DNA from: Streptomyces griseocarneus
GTDB taxonomy: Bacteria; Actinomycetota; Actinomycetes; Streptomycetales; Streptomycetaceae
Length of the DNA stretch: 64,000 bases
Reading direction: 5' to 3'
NCBI RefSeq assembly: GCF_014655595.1
Contig: NZ_BNBL01000020.1
Coordinates: forward strand, 1 to 64,000
Shown: in pieces, positions 32,625 through 41,252 of the stretch
Position numbering within the stretch: the stretch's first letter is position 1
How the letters are laid out: each line of letters begins with the position of its first letter
Notes under the pieces: model-generated
Told to the model about the DNA's origin: nothing
The model's input: only the letters and a program-made list of their open reading frames with translations
Databases searched by the model: none
Made by a program: the position numbers and the translations under genes

Positions 32625-34051
32625 GCCGGACGAGCGAGACCTTCGGCAACGGCACGGACGCGGGCACGGACACCCTCCTGGAGGGCGCGCTGCCGACGGC
32701 CACCCGGAGCGAGAACCTGCGTCTGACGCTGGGTTACTTCCTCCCCAACTACCTCCGGGGCGTCTTCCGTTCCCGTCCCCGGGCCGCCCGCCTGGTGGCC
32801 CGGATCGACCCCAACCGGCGCGGCATGGAGCTGATGCGCGCCCTGCGCCGGCGGCACGGCCGCGGTCCCGTCGTGGTGCGCGGCACCTCGGGCCCGACGC
32901 TGCTGGTGCTGGACGCCGAGGACGCCCGGCAGGTGCTGGCCGGGCCGGTGGAGGTGTACGCGGTCGACACCTGGGAGAAGGTGAGCGGCTTCGCCGCCGT
33001 GCAGCCCGAGGCGCTGGTCGCCTCGCACGGCCGGCAGCGCACGGCGCGGCGGGCGTTCAACGACGCGGTCCTGGACGCCGGTTGCCCCGTGCACCGGCTC
33101 GCCGGGCACTTCCTGCGGGTGGTGGGCGAGGAGGCCCGGGCGCTGCTGGGGCCCCGGGCGGAGGCCGGGCTGTCGGCGGGGGACGTCCGCGGGCGGATCG
33201 AGCGGGTGGGGCGGCGGTGCTTCCTGGGCGAGGCGGCCGCCGAGGACACGGAGTTCTCCCGGCTGCTGGAGGAGCTGCTGGCGGAGGCCAACTGGATGGG
33301 CGCGCGGCGCTGGCGCACGGCCCGCACCCGCCGGCTCCGGCGGAAGATGACGCAGCGCCAGGCCCGCTACCTGTGCGACGCGGATCCGCGCAGCCTGACC
33401 GGGCTGTTCCGTACCGCCCCCCGGGGCCCGGAGACCGCTCCGGAGGGGCAGGTCGCGCACTGGTTCATGGCGCTGGGGGTCGTGCACGCGGCCGTGACGC
33501 AGACCCTGGCCCTGCTCGCCACGCATCCGGCGCAGTACCGGCGGGCGCTCGAGGAGGTCGCGGCGGCGGACCGCCGGCACGGGGCGCACACGGCGGCGGG
33601 GTTCGAGGACATGCCGTACCTGCGCGCCTGCGTCCAGGACGCGGCCCGGCTGTGGCCGCCGGTGCCGAGCCTGATGCGGCGTACGACGGCGGAGACCCGC
33701 TGGCGGGGGGCCGTGGCGCCGGGCGGGATGAACGTCCTGGTGCCCGCCGGCTTCCACGCCCGCGACTCGGAGCGCCTCGACTACGCGCACCGGTTCGCGC
33801 CCGAGAAGTGGCTGGACGGCACGGCATCGCAGGACTGGGCCGTCAGCCCGTTCAGCCGTGGCGAGGCCCAGTGCAGCGGCATGGAGCTGGGGCTGCTGCT
33901 GGCGACCGGCTTCGTCGCCGAGTTCCTGCGCGGCGGGGAGCTGGCGGTGGCCGGCGTACGGCTGGGCCCGGCCCGGCCGCTGCCGCACACCTTCGACGCG
34001 ACGCGCCTGCGCATCGGTTACCGCGCCCACCGCACACCGGGGGCGTCATGA
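32621..34051 (+). CDS. atypical cytochrome P450
   Basis: This 476-aa haem-thiolate protein has the Cys ligand C418 in PFSRGEAQCSGME. Two usual landmarks are altered. The K-helix ExxR is DxxR (D340, R343), and the I-helix region (about residues 282-300, MALGVVHAAVTQTLALLA) lacks the acid-Thr pair that activates O2 in monooxygenases. Loss of that pair is typical of P450s that use hydroperoxides or rearrange them. No membrane anchor or redox-partner gene is nearby. It is coupled by 4-bp overlaps to the hydroxyacid oxidase and the lipase. Confidence 0.88.
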   Translation: MSRTSETFGNGTDAGTDTLLEGALPTATRSENLRLTLGYFLPNYLRGVFRSRPRAARLVARIDPNRRGMELMRALRRRHGRGPVVVRGTSGPTLLVLDAEDARQVLAGPVEVYAVDTWEKVSGFAAVQPEALVASHGRQRTARRAFNDAVLDAGCPVHRLAGHFLRVVGEEARALLGPRAEAGLSAGDVRGRIERVGRRCFLGEAAAEDTEFSRLLEELLAEANWMGARRWRTARTRRLRRKMTQRQARYLCDADPRSLTGLFRTAPRGPETAPEGQVAHWFMALGVVHAAVTQTLALLATHPAQYRRALEEVAAADRRHGAHTAAGFEDMPYLRACVQDAARLWPPVPSLMRRTTAETRWRGAVAPGGMNVLVPAGFHARDSERLDYAHRFAPEKWLDGTASQDWAVSPFSRGEAQCSGMELGLLLATGFVAEFLRGGELAVAGVRLGPARPLPHTFDATRLRIGYRAHRTPGAS

Positions 34052-35418
34052 CGGCCGGCGGCGGCACCCGCGCCGCCGGGCCGGACGTGGCCGCCCTGGC
34101 CGCGGTGGCCCGGTCGCTGGGGAAGGCGGCGGGCGAGATCCGGGCGGCGGGCCGGGCGCTGACGGCCGTGGCCACCGACCCGGCGCTGGCGGCCTCGCTG
34201 GGCCGCTCGCCGCGCAGCGGGCTGCGGGCCGTGCGGGCCCTGGCCGGCGCGCTGACCTCCGCCGCCGGGCTGGGCTACGCGCCCGACGGCGGGCGGGTGG
34301 GCCGGGCGGCGTGGCTGGGCGGCGTGCTGACCAGCCGCGAGAGCCTGGCGGTCGCCGTGGCGGTGACCTCGCTGGAGCTGCGCATCCGGCTGTGCTCGGT
34401 GCGGCACCCGGAGTTCGCCGAGGACGGCCCGGTCCGGCGGCTGCTGGACGCCATCGCGGCGGACCGCCAGCTGCGCGCCCTGCGGGTGCTGCGGCAGAAC
34501 GTGCGGGAGCAGGGCGGCGAGCGGGCCCTGGCCCGGCTCGCCCCCTCGCTGACCGAGGTGATGGCGTGGAACGCGCTGGTGGACGAGAACCCGTTCAACG
34601 ACGCGGCGGCCTGGCACATCGTCACCGGCACCCGGCCGGACGGCGATCCGCTGCTGGGCACGTCCATCGGCGCCTGGGCGCGCTGGGACCGGGGGGCCGG
34701 CCGCGCCGAGGTGCTGCCGGCGGACCCGGCCCTGCTGGCGCGGCTGGACCGCGGCACCGGCGTCAGCGGCCACCTGCGTGACATCGCGGTGCTGGGCACC
34801 GACGGCCGGATGCTGATCCACCGGGTCACGGGACCGGACGGCGTGGTGCGGCACGTGGTGGTGCTGCCGGGCATGGCCTTCGGCCGGCCCCGCAACTCCA
34901 CCCCGCAGGACCTGGTGGGCGCGGTCACCGCGGTGGGCCGCAACGACGCGCCGTACACCCGGGCCGTGCGCAAGGCGCTGGCCCGGGTGGTCCCCGAGGG
35001 CACCGAGGTCGCGCTGGTCGGGCACAGCCTGGGCGGCATCACGGCCCTGAACCTGACCGAGCTGCCCGACGTCAACGAGCGGTGGCGGCTGACCCACGCC
35101 GTCGCCGTCGGCTCGCCCGTCGACTTCAAGCGTCCCCTCGATCCCGCGACGCGGGTCGTCAGCCTCGTCAACGAGCACGACGTGGTGCCCAACCTCGAGG
35201 GGCGCAGCCCGGTCTCCGTCTTCCCGGTGCCCGCCGACTGGCTGGAGATCACCTGGGTGGACCGCGCGCACGACTTCCCGCAGTGCCACAACGCGGGCGT
35301 GTACGCGCAGAGCCTCGACGCCGTGGTCCCCGAGGCGCGCGACCGGGTGGACGCCCTGCTCGCGCCGTACCGGGGCCGGGTGGAGGAGACCGTCGTCCTC
35401 CGGCTCCACGACCGCTGA
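34048..35418 (+). CDS. lipase-like alpha/beta hydrolase
   Basis: This 456-aa protein has a lipase elbow GHSLGG (nucleophile S327). Probable triad partners are the Asp in NEHDVVPN and a His near FPQCHNAG. The N-terminal ~260 residues are helical and not recognised. There is no signal peptide, so it should act inside the cell. The ATG overlaps the P450 stop. In this operon it could release fatty acids from membrane or storage lipid for the downstream dioxygenase; this role is inferred. Confidence 0.75.
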   Translation: MTAGGGTRAAGPDVAALAAVARSLGKAAGEIRAAGRALTAVATDPALAASLGRSPRSGLRAVRALAGALTSAAGLGYAPDGGRVGRAAWLGGVLTSRESLAVAVAVTSLELRIRLCSVRHPEFAEDGPVRRLLDAIAADRQLRALRVLRQNVREQGGERALARLAPSLTEVMAWNALVDENPFNDAAAWHIVTGTRPDGDPLLGTSIGAWARWDRGAGRAEVLPADPALLARLDRGTGVSGHLRDIAVLGTDGRMLIHRVTGPDGVVRHVVVLPGMAFGRPRNSTPQDLVGAVTAVGRNDAPYTRAVRKALARVVPEGTEVALVGHSLGGITALNLTELPDVNERWRLTHAVAVGSPVDFKRPLDPATRVVSLVNEHDVVPNLEGRSPVSVFPVPADWLEITWVDRAHDFPQCHNAGVYAQSLDAVVPEARDRVDALLAPYRGRVEETVVLRLHDR

Positions 35419-35454
35419 ACCGTCCCGCCCCCTACCCCCGTTGGAGAGCGATCG

Positions 35455-37218
35455 ATGACACCGGCACCGCGGCACCGCCGCGAGTGGCACTCCCTGCCGT
35501 TTCCCCTGGCGCTGCTGGAGATCAAACGGCAACGGGAGCTGCTGCGCGCCCACAACCTGCACGACACCTACGGCGCCGGCGGCGAGCGGCCCCGCACCCC
35601 GAGCCCGGCCCTGCTGCCGTACCGCAGCTACGACGGCTCCGGCTACGACCCGGACGACGTGGACATGGGCCGGGCGGGCACCCGGTTCGACCGCAACTGC
35701 GCGCTGCCGCAGACCGTTCCGGAGCCCGAGGAGGGGGGCCTGTTCGCGCCCAGCCCGCGCGAGGTCAGCCGGCGCCTGCTGGCCCGCTCGCGGGGCTTCC
35801 ACCCGGCCACCTCCCTCAATCTGCTGGCCGCGGCCTGGATCCAGTTCCAGAACCACGGCTGGTTCAGCCACGGCGACAACACGGCCGAGGCGCCCCTGGA
35901 CGTGCCGCTGGCCCCGGGCGACGACTGGCCGGCCTGCCCCATGCTGGTGCGCCGCAGCCGGCCCGACCCCGTCGCCCACACCGGCCCCGGCAGGCCGCCG
36001 ACGTACGAGAACACCGTCACCCACTGGTGGGACGGCTCGCAGGTCTACGGGTCCGGCGAGGAGCGGTGCCGGGCGCTGCGCACGGGCGAGGGCGGCCGGC
36101 TCGCCGTCGTGGACGGCAGGCTGCCGGACGAGACGCGCCCGGGGCTGGCCGGCATCGACGCCACCGGCTTCAACGACAACTACTGGGTGGGCCTGTCGCT
36201 GCTGCACACGCTCTTCGCCAAGGAGCACAACGCGATCTGCGCCCGGGTGGCCTCCGCCCACCCCACCTGGGACGACGAGCGGCTGTTCCAGGTGGCCAGG
36301 CTGGTGAACGCCGCCGTCATGGCCAAGATCCATACGGTCGAGTGGACCCCGGCGGTCATCGACCGCCCGGTGACCCGGGCGGCCATGCACATCAACTGGT
36401 ACGGGGTGCTTCCCGCGCGGCTGCGGCGCCGGGTGGGGCGCCTGGGCCGGGGCGAGGCGCTCTTCGGCATCCCCGGCTCCCCCACCGCGCACCACTCGGC
36501 GCCGTACTCGATGACCGAGGAGTTCGTCACCTCCTACCGGCTGCACCCGCTGATCCGGGACGAGTACGAGATCCGCTCGCACCGCGACGGCTCGCTGATC
36601 GAGGTGACCGGCTTCGAGCCGCTGCAGGCGCTGGCCACCCGCAAGGCGGTGGACCGGTGGGGGCTGACCGACCTGCTGTACTCCTTCGGCACCATGCATC
36701 CCGGCGCCATCACCCTGCACAACCATCCCGACTGCCTGCGCGACCTGGTGCGGGTCTCCGGGGAGCACGTCGACCTCGGCACGGTGGACGTGCTGCGCGA
36801 CCGCGAGCGCGGAGTGCCCCGCTACACCGCCTTCCGCGCCGCGCTGCACCGGCCGCCGGTGACCGGCTTCGAGGAGCTGACCGGCGGGAACGCCCGGCTG
36901 GCCGCCGAGCTGCGGGAGGTCTACGAGGGGCGCCTGGACCGGGTCGACACCATGGTGGGGATGTACGCCGAACCCCGGCCGCGCGGCTTCGCCTTCAGTG
37001 ACACGGCGTTCCGGGTGTTCGTCCTGATGGCGTCCCGGCGGCTGAAGAGCGACCGCTTCTTCACCACCGACTACCGGCCCGAGATCTACACCCCGGAGGG
37101 CATGGAGTGGATCGACCGTACGACCATGCGCGACGTCCTGCTGCGGCACCATCCGGAGCTGGCCCCGGTTCTGGAGGGCGTGCGCAACGCCTTCGCGCCC
37201 TGGACGAGGACGCGGTGA
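35455..37218 (+). CDS. alpha-dioxygenase-type haem peroxidase (fatty acid alpha-DOX family)
   Basis: This 587-aa protein belongs to the animal haem peroxidase superfamily and most resembles plant alpha-dioxygenases, which add O2 at C2 of fatty acids to give 2(R)-hydroperoxides. The distal His H134 lies in WIQFQNHGWFSH. The proximal His H364 and radical Tyr Y361 lie in TSYRLHPLI, with the same spacing as Tyr385/His388 of cyclooxygenase. A HINWYGVLPARL block also matches alpha-DOX. GGAG lies eight bases before the ATG. It is preceded by the lipase gene (36-bp gap) and overlaps the next small gene by four bases. Confidence 0.85.
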   Translation: MTPAPRHRREWHSLPFPLALLEIKRQRELLRAHNLHDTYGAGGERPRTPSPALLPYRSYDGSGYDPDDVDMGRAGTRFDRNCALPQTVPEPEEGGLFAPSPREVSRRLLARSRGFHPATSLNLLAAAWIQFQNHGWFSHGDNTAEAPLDVPLAPGDDWPACPMLVRRSRPDPVAHTGPGRPPTYENTVTHWWDGSQVYGSGEERCRALRTGEGGRLAVVDGRLPDETRPGLAGIDATGFNDNYWVGLSLLHTLFAKEHNAICARVASAHPTWDDERLFQVARLVNAAVMAKIHTVEWTPAVIDRPVTRAAMHINWYGVLPARLRRRVGRLGRGEALFGIPGSPTAHHSAPYSMTEEFVTSYRLHPLIRDEYEIRSHRDGSLIEVTGFEPLQALATRKAVDRWGLTDLLYSFGTMHPGAITLHNHPDCLRDLVRVSGEHVDLGTVDVLRDRERGVPRYTAFRAALHRPPVTGFEELTGGNARLAAELREVYEGRLDRVDTMVGMYAEPRPRGFAFSDTAFRVFVLMASRRLKSDRFFTTDYRPEIYTPEGMEWIDRTTMRDVLLRHHPELAPVLEGVRNAFAPWTRTR

Positions 37219-37505
37219 CGGCCCCCGGCGGGGCCGACGGGGCGCCCTGGTCCAGGTCGGTGCGGGCGCAGGCCGACAATCTGCGCGAGCAGGCGGGGCG
37301 GCTGCGGGCGAGCGCCGACGCCGTGACGCTCCTGGGCGCGGAGGGCACGGCGCTGCGGCAGCGGATCCTCACCCACGCGGACCGGGCCGAGACGGCCGCC
37401 CGGTCGCTGGAGCGCGCGGCCGACGCGCTGCTGGGCCACGAGGCCGTGCTCTCGGCCCTGGCGCGCAAGCGCCGGGAGAGCGGGGGCGCGACGCGGATCG
37501 GCTGA
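37215..37505 (+). CDS. 96-aa helical protein ending the lipid-oxidation operon
   Basis: The GTG start overlaps the dioxygenase stop (GTGA). The product is an Ala/Arg/Leu-rich helical, probably coiled-coil protein (about residues 14-85) with no motif I know. Tight coupling suggests it works with or stabilises one of the operon's enzymes. A strong terminator follows. Confidence 0.65.
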   Translation: MTAPGGADGAPWSRSVRAQADNLREQAGRLRASADAVTLLGAEGTALRQRILTHADRAETAARSLERAADALLGHEAVLSALARKRRESGGATRIG

Positions 37506-37513
37506 GCCCCGCG

Positions 37514-37557
37514 GGCCCCGGGCCGGACGGGCTCTGCCCGACCCCCGGCCCGGGGCC
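37514..37557. terminator. nested-stem bidirectional terminator
   Basis: GGCCCCGGGCCGG (37514-37526) pairs perfectly with CCGGCCCGGGGCC (37545-37557). An inner CGGGC/GCCCG stem sits inside the loop. It separates the operon ending at 37505 from the convergent gene ending at 37563. Confidence 0.75.
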
Positions 37558-37562
37558 GGCCG

Positions 37563-37913
37563 TCACCGGCTGACGAGGGACTCCTCGGCCTCCCGCGCGT
37601 ACCAGCGTTCGCCGCGCAGCTCCGCCAGGCCGTGGCCGGCGAGCCCGGTGACGTGTTTGGCGATCGTGCGCGGCTGGTAGCCGACCGAGGCGCACAGCTC
37701 GTCCAGGGACGCCCCGTCGGTGCCGAAGGCACGCAGCCCGTCCCACGTCCGGGCCTCGTGGCGGCCGAGGGCGGGCGCGGGAACGGCCTCGGGCCGCTCC
37801 TGGCGCACGTCGCGCTTCGGCTCCGCCCGCGCGGTGGCGGGGCGGGAGGCGCCCACCGGGCGTGGGGTGCGGTTGACCCTGCGGTGTCGGCGGCCCTTCT
37901 GGCGCTTGCTCAT
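37563..37913 (-). CDS. small DNA-binding-like protein, function unknown
   Basis: This 116-aa protein has a very basic N-terminal tail (MSKRQKGRRHRR) and a C-terminal winged-helix-like region (SLDELCASVGYQPRTIAKHVTGL, about residues 72-94). The Met at 37913 is preferred to one 17 codons upstream. It may bind DNA or RNA. It is not a recognised family. Confidence 0.6.
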   Translation of the reverse strand: MSKRQKGRRHRRVNRTPRPVGASRPATARAEPKRDVRQERPEAVPAPALGRHEARTWDGLRAFGTDGASLDELCASVGYQPRTIAKHVTGLAGHGLAELRGERWYAREAEESLVSR

Positions 37914-38197
37914 GGCTGACCACTGCTCCGTCCTGCGTCGTCGGTCCTGCGGTGCCGGTGCCACAACTCGGCGCGGCTCCGGCCGGTTACGACAATTCCA
38001 CTAAGTGTGCGCGACATCACGCACCGTCACCCGTCCATGGTCATACGAGCCGCGCATTGGGCCGGACACGCGACCCCGTGGGCGGCCGGCGGGGACAGGG
38101 CGCCGTGTGCGTACTGTTTCTGATGGAGGGTCCGCGTGTGCACCGTTTTCCGGCGACATCTTCTGCTCTTGCGGGTTTTCTCCGGGTCCGGCCGCTC

Positions 38198-39631
38198 ATG
38201 ATGGCGGGTGTGACCGTGGAAACCGTACGAGTCGAGGGAAGCGGCGACAGCGGGGTGCCCGTGGCGGCCGTCCCGCCGGTGGCCGGCAGGCGCCGCAGCG
38301 AGGCGGTGCTGCTGGTCCTCGCGGTCCTGACCGGCTGCTCCGGATACGCGTACACCGGCCTGGCGACCACGGGCGGGCTTCCCGGCGGGCTGCCGGCCTT
38401 CGCGGGGGCCATGGTGTGCCTGGCCCTCTTCCCGCATCTGGCGGTGCGTCAGTGGGCGCCGCACGCCGACCCGCTGATCCTGCCACTGGCGGTGCTGCTC
38501 TCGGCGCTGGGACTGGTGCTGCTGTACCGCCTGGACCCGGCCTACAGCAGGCGCTACGACGCCGCTCCGACGGCCGCCGAGCAGCTGATGTGGACGGTCC
38601 TGGGGGTGATGCTGTGCGTCGCCGTGGTGGCGCTGCTGCGGGACCACCGCCGACTGCAGCGGTACATCTACCTGACGATGGCCGTGGCGCTGGTGCTGCT
38701 GATGGCGCCCGCGTTCTTCCCCGGCGACCTCTACGGCGCCAAACGGTGGATCTTCATCGGCCCGCTGTCCTTCCAGCCGGGCGAGTTCGTCAAGAGCATG
38801 ATCGCGGTGTTCTTCGCCGGCTATCTCGTCACCCATCGCGACGCCCTGGCGCTGACGGGCCGCAAGGTGCTCGGCATGCGGCTGCCCCCGGGGCGGCAGC
38901 TCGGGCCGATCCTGGCGGTGTGGGTGCTGAGCCTGCTGGTGCTGATCTTCGAGCGGGACCTGGGCACCTCGCTGATCTTCTTCGGGCTGTTCGTGGTGAT
39001 GCTCTACGCGGCCACCGAGCGCACCGGCTGGGTGGTGTGCGGCGTGCTGATGGCCGGGGTGGGGGCGGGCGTGGTGGGTTCGATGGAGCCGCACGTCAAG
39101 GGCCGCATCGACGCCTGGCTGCACCCCTTCGCCGCCTTCGAGGAGGGCAGCGGCATCTCCGACCAGGCCGCGCAGGCGCTCTTCAGCTTCGGCAGCGGCG
39201 GGGTGACGGGCAGCGGCCTGGGCCGCGGCCACCCCGAGCTCATCCGCTTCGCCGGCCGCAGCGACTTCATCCTGACCACGGTCGGCGAGGAACTCGGGCT
39301 CGCCGGGACGATGGCGGTCCTGCTGCTGTACGCCCTGCTGGTCCAGCGCGGCCTGAGCGTGGCCCTGCGTACGCGCGACCCGTTCGGCAAGCTGCTGGCG
39401 GTGGGCCTGGCGGCGGCGCTGGCGCTGCAGGTGTTCGTGGTGGCGGGCGGGGTGCTGGCCCTGATTCCGCTGACCGGCAAGGCCCTGCCGTTCCTGGCCA
39501 AGGGCGGCTCGTCGCTGGTGGCCAACTGGCTGATGGTGGCGCTGTTGATCAGGATCAGTGACAACGCAGGCCGGGAGGGCGGGGGAAACACAGGCCGGGA
39601 GGACGGCGAGGCCGCGGAGGCCTGCGACTGA
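38198..39631 (+). CDS. SEDS-family protein (FtsW/RodA/SpoVE type)
   Basis: This is a polytopic membrane protein of about 477 aa (about ten helices) of the family that polymerises peptidoglycan glycan strands with a class B PBP partner. The conserved blocks YGAKRWI, FERDLGTSLIFFG (essential Asp) and FILTTVGEELGLAG are present. No ftsI/pbp gene is adjacent, so it is probably one of the extra Streptomyces SEDS paralogues rather than the division or elongation copy. The start is uncertain: ATGs at 38198 and 38201 and a GTG at 38210 are all weakly served by ribosome sites. Confidence 0.85.
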   Translation: MMAGVTVETVRVEGSGDSGVPVAAVPPVAGRRRSEAVLLVLAVLTGCSGYAYTGLATTGGLPGGLPAFAGAMVCLALFPHLAVRQWAPHADPLILPLAVLLSALGLVLLYRLDPAYSRRYDAAPTAAEQLMWTVLGVMLCVAVVALLRDHRRLQRYIYLTMAVALVLLMAPAFFPGDLYGAKRWIFIGPLSFQPGEFVKSMIAVFFAGYLVTHRDALALTGRKVLGMRLPPGRQLGPILAVWVLSLLVLIFERDLGTSLIFFGLFVVMLYAATERTGWVVCGVLMAGVGAGVVGSMEPHVKGRIDAWLHPFAAFEEGSGISDQAAQALFSFGSGGVTGSGLGRGHPELIRFAGRSDFILTTVGEELGLAGTMAVLLLYALLVQRGLSVALRTRDPFGKLLAVGLAAALALQVFVVAGGVLALIPLTGKALPFLAKGGSSLVANWLMVALLIRISDNAGREGGGNTGREDGEAAEACD

Positions 39632-39692
39632 GGGCCCCTGCCGCGGCCGGGCCCGGCCTGCGGCCCGTTCCGGACCGCCGCACCATGGAGTC

Positions 39693-41252
39693 ATGCTGCT
39701 CGCCGAGGTCGCACGCGTGTCCGGGGAGGTCGCGGCGACGAGCGCCCGCACGAAGAAGACCGCCCTGCTGGCCGGCCTCTTCCGCGACGCCGACCCCGAC
39801 GAGGCGCCGCTCGTCATCCCCTACCTCGCCGGACGGCTGCCGCAGCGCAGGATCGGCGTCGGGTGGAGCACCCTGCGCGACGCGCCCGCCCCGGCCGCCG
39901 AGCCCACGCTGACGGTGGGCGACGTCGACCGGGCGTTCTCGGCGATCGCGGCCGTGGCGGGAGCGGGCGCCCAGGCCGAACGCCGGCGCCTGGTCGGCGA
40001 GCTGCTGGGCGCGGCCACCGCCGAGGAGCAGGACTTCCTCTTCCGCCTGATCGGCGGGGAGCTGCGCCAGGGCGCCCTGGACGCGCTCGCCGTCGAGGGT
40101 CTGGCGGCCGCGGCCGGCGCGGCGCCGGAGGACGTGCGGCGGGCGGTGATGCTCGGCGGCTCGCTGGGCGCGGTGGCCCGTGCGCTGCTGGACCGGGGCC
40201 CGGCGGCGCTGGCGGAGTTCCGTCTGCGGGTGGGCCGGCCGGTGCTGCCGATGCTGGCGCAGAGCGCGGGGGACGTCGACGAGGCGCTGGACCGGCTGGG
40301 GCCGTGCGCGGTGGAGGAGAAGCTGGACGGGATCCGGGTGCAGGTGCACCGGGACGGCGGGGAGGTGCGCGTCTACACGCGGACACTGGACGAGATCACT
40401 GGGCGGCTGCCGGAGGTGGCCGTGGCGGCGCTGGCGCTGCCGGTGGACTCGGCGGTGCTGGACGGGGAGGTGATCGCGCTGGACGCGGACGGGCGCCCGC
40501 ACGCCTTCCAGGACATCGCCGGGCGCGTGGGCTCGCGGCTGGACGTGGCGGGGGCGGGGGCGGCCTTCCCGCTGTCGCCGGTGTTCTTCGACGTGCTGGC
40601 GGTCGACGGCCGGGAGCTGCTGGCGATGCCGACGGCCGGGCGGCACGCGGTGCTGGCCCGCGTGGTGCCCGGGCCGATGCGGGTGCGGCGGCTGGTGGTG
40701 GCGGATCCGTCGGACGAGGGGGCGCGGGCGGCGGCGCGGGAGTTCTCGGCGGAGGTGCTGCGGCGCGGGCACGAGGGGGTGATGGTCAAGGCGCTGGACG
40801 CGGCCTACAGCGCGGGCAGGCGGGGGGCCGCGTGGCTGAAGGTGAAGCCGGTCCACACCCTGGACCTGGTGGTGCTGGCCGCCGAGTGGGGGCACGGCCG
40901 GCGCCGGGGGAAGCTGTCGAACCTGCATCTGGGGGCGCGCCGGCCGGACGGCTCGTTCGCGATGCTCGGCAAGACGTTCAAGGGGCTGACGGACGCGGTG
41001 CTGGCCTGGCAGACCGGGCGGCTGCGGGAGCTGGCGGTGAGCGACGACGGCCAGGTGGTGAGGGTCCGGCCGGAGCTGGTGGTGGAGATCGCCTTCGACG
41101 GGCTGCAGCGGTCCTCCCGGTATCCGGCGGGGGTGACCCTGCGCTTCGCGCGGGTCGTGCGGTACCGGGAGGACAAGACGGCGGCGGAGGCCGACACGGT
41201 GGAGACCGTGCTGGCCCTGGGCGCCGCGGCCGGGGGGCCGGCTAGCGGGTGA
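39693..41252 (+). CDS. ATP-dependent DNA ligase
   Basis: This 519-aa ligase has an N-terminal helical DNA-binding domain (about 1-190) and an adenylation domain with active Lys K210 in EEKLDGIRVQ. Motif III is near VFFDVLAVDG, motif IV is EGVMVKAL, and motif V is WLKVKP. The OB fold is at the C-terminus. This is the LigB-like actinobacterial accessory ligase, distinct from the NAD-dependent replicative ligase. Its end overlaps the convergent glycosidase gene by 11 bp. Confidence 0.92.
   Translation: MLLAEVARVSGEVAATSARTKKTALLAGLFRDADPDEAPLVIPYLAGRLPQRRIGVGWSTLRDAPAPAAEPTLTVGDVDRAFSAIAAVAGAGAQAERRRLVGELLGAATAEEQDFLFRLIGGELRQGALDALAVEGLAAAAGAAPEDVRRAVMLGGSLGAVARALLDRGPAALAEFRLRVGRPVLPMLAQSAGDVDEALDRLGPCAVEEKLDGIRVQVHRDGGEVRVYTRTLDEITGRLPEVAVAALALPVDSAVLDGEVIALDADGRPHAFQDIAGRVGSRLDVAGAGAAFPLSPVFFDVLAVDGRELLAMPTAGRHAVLARVVPGPMRVRRLVVADPSDEGARAAAREFSAEVLRRGHEGVMVKALDAAYSAGRRGAAWLKVKPVHTLDLVVLAAEWGHGRRRGKLSNLHLGARRPDGSFAMLGKTFKGLTDAVLAWQTGRLRELAVSDDGQVVRVRPELVVEIAFDGLQRSSRYPAGVTLRFARVVRYREDKTAAEADTVETVLALGAAAGGPASG

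Noticed and set aside
32621..34051. CYP152-type fatty acid peroxygenase
   Set aside because: The haem-binding region PFSRGEAQCSGM does not resemble the CYP152 motif. Only general hydroperoxide-type features are supported.
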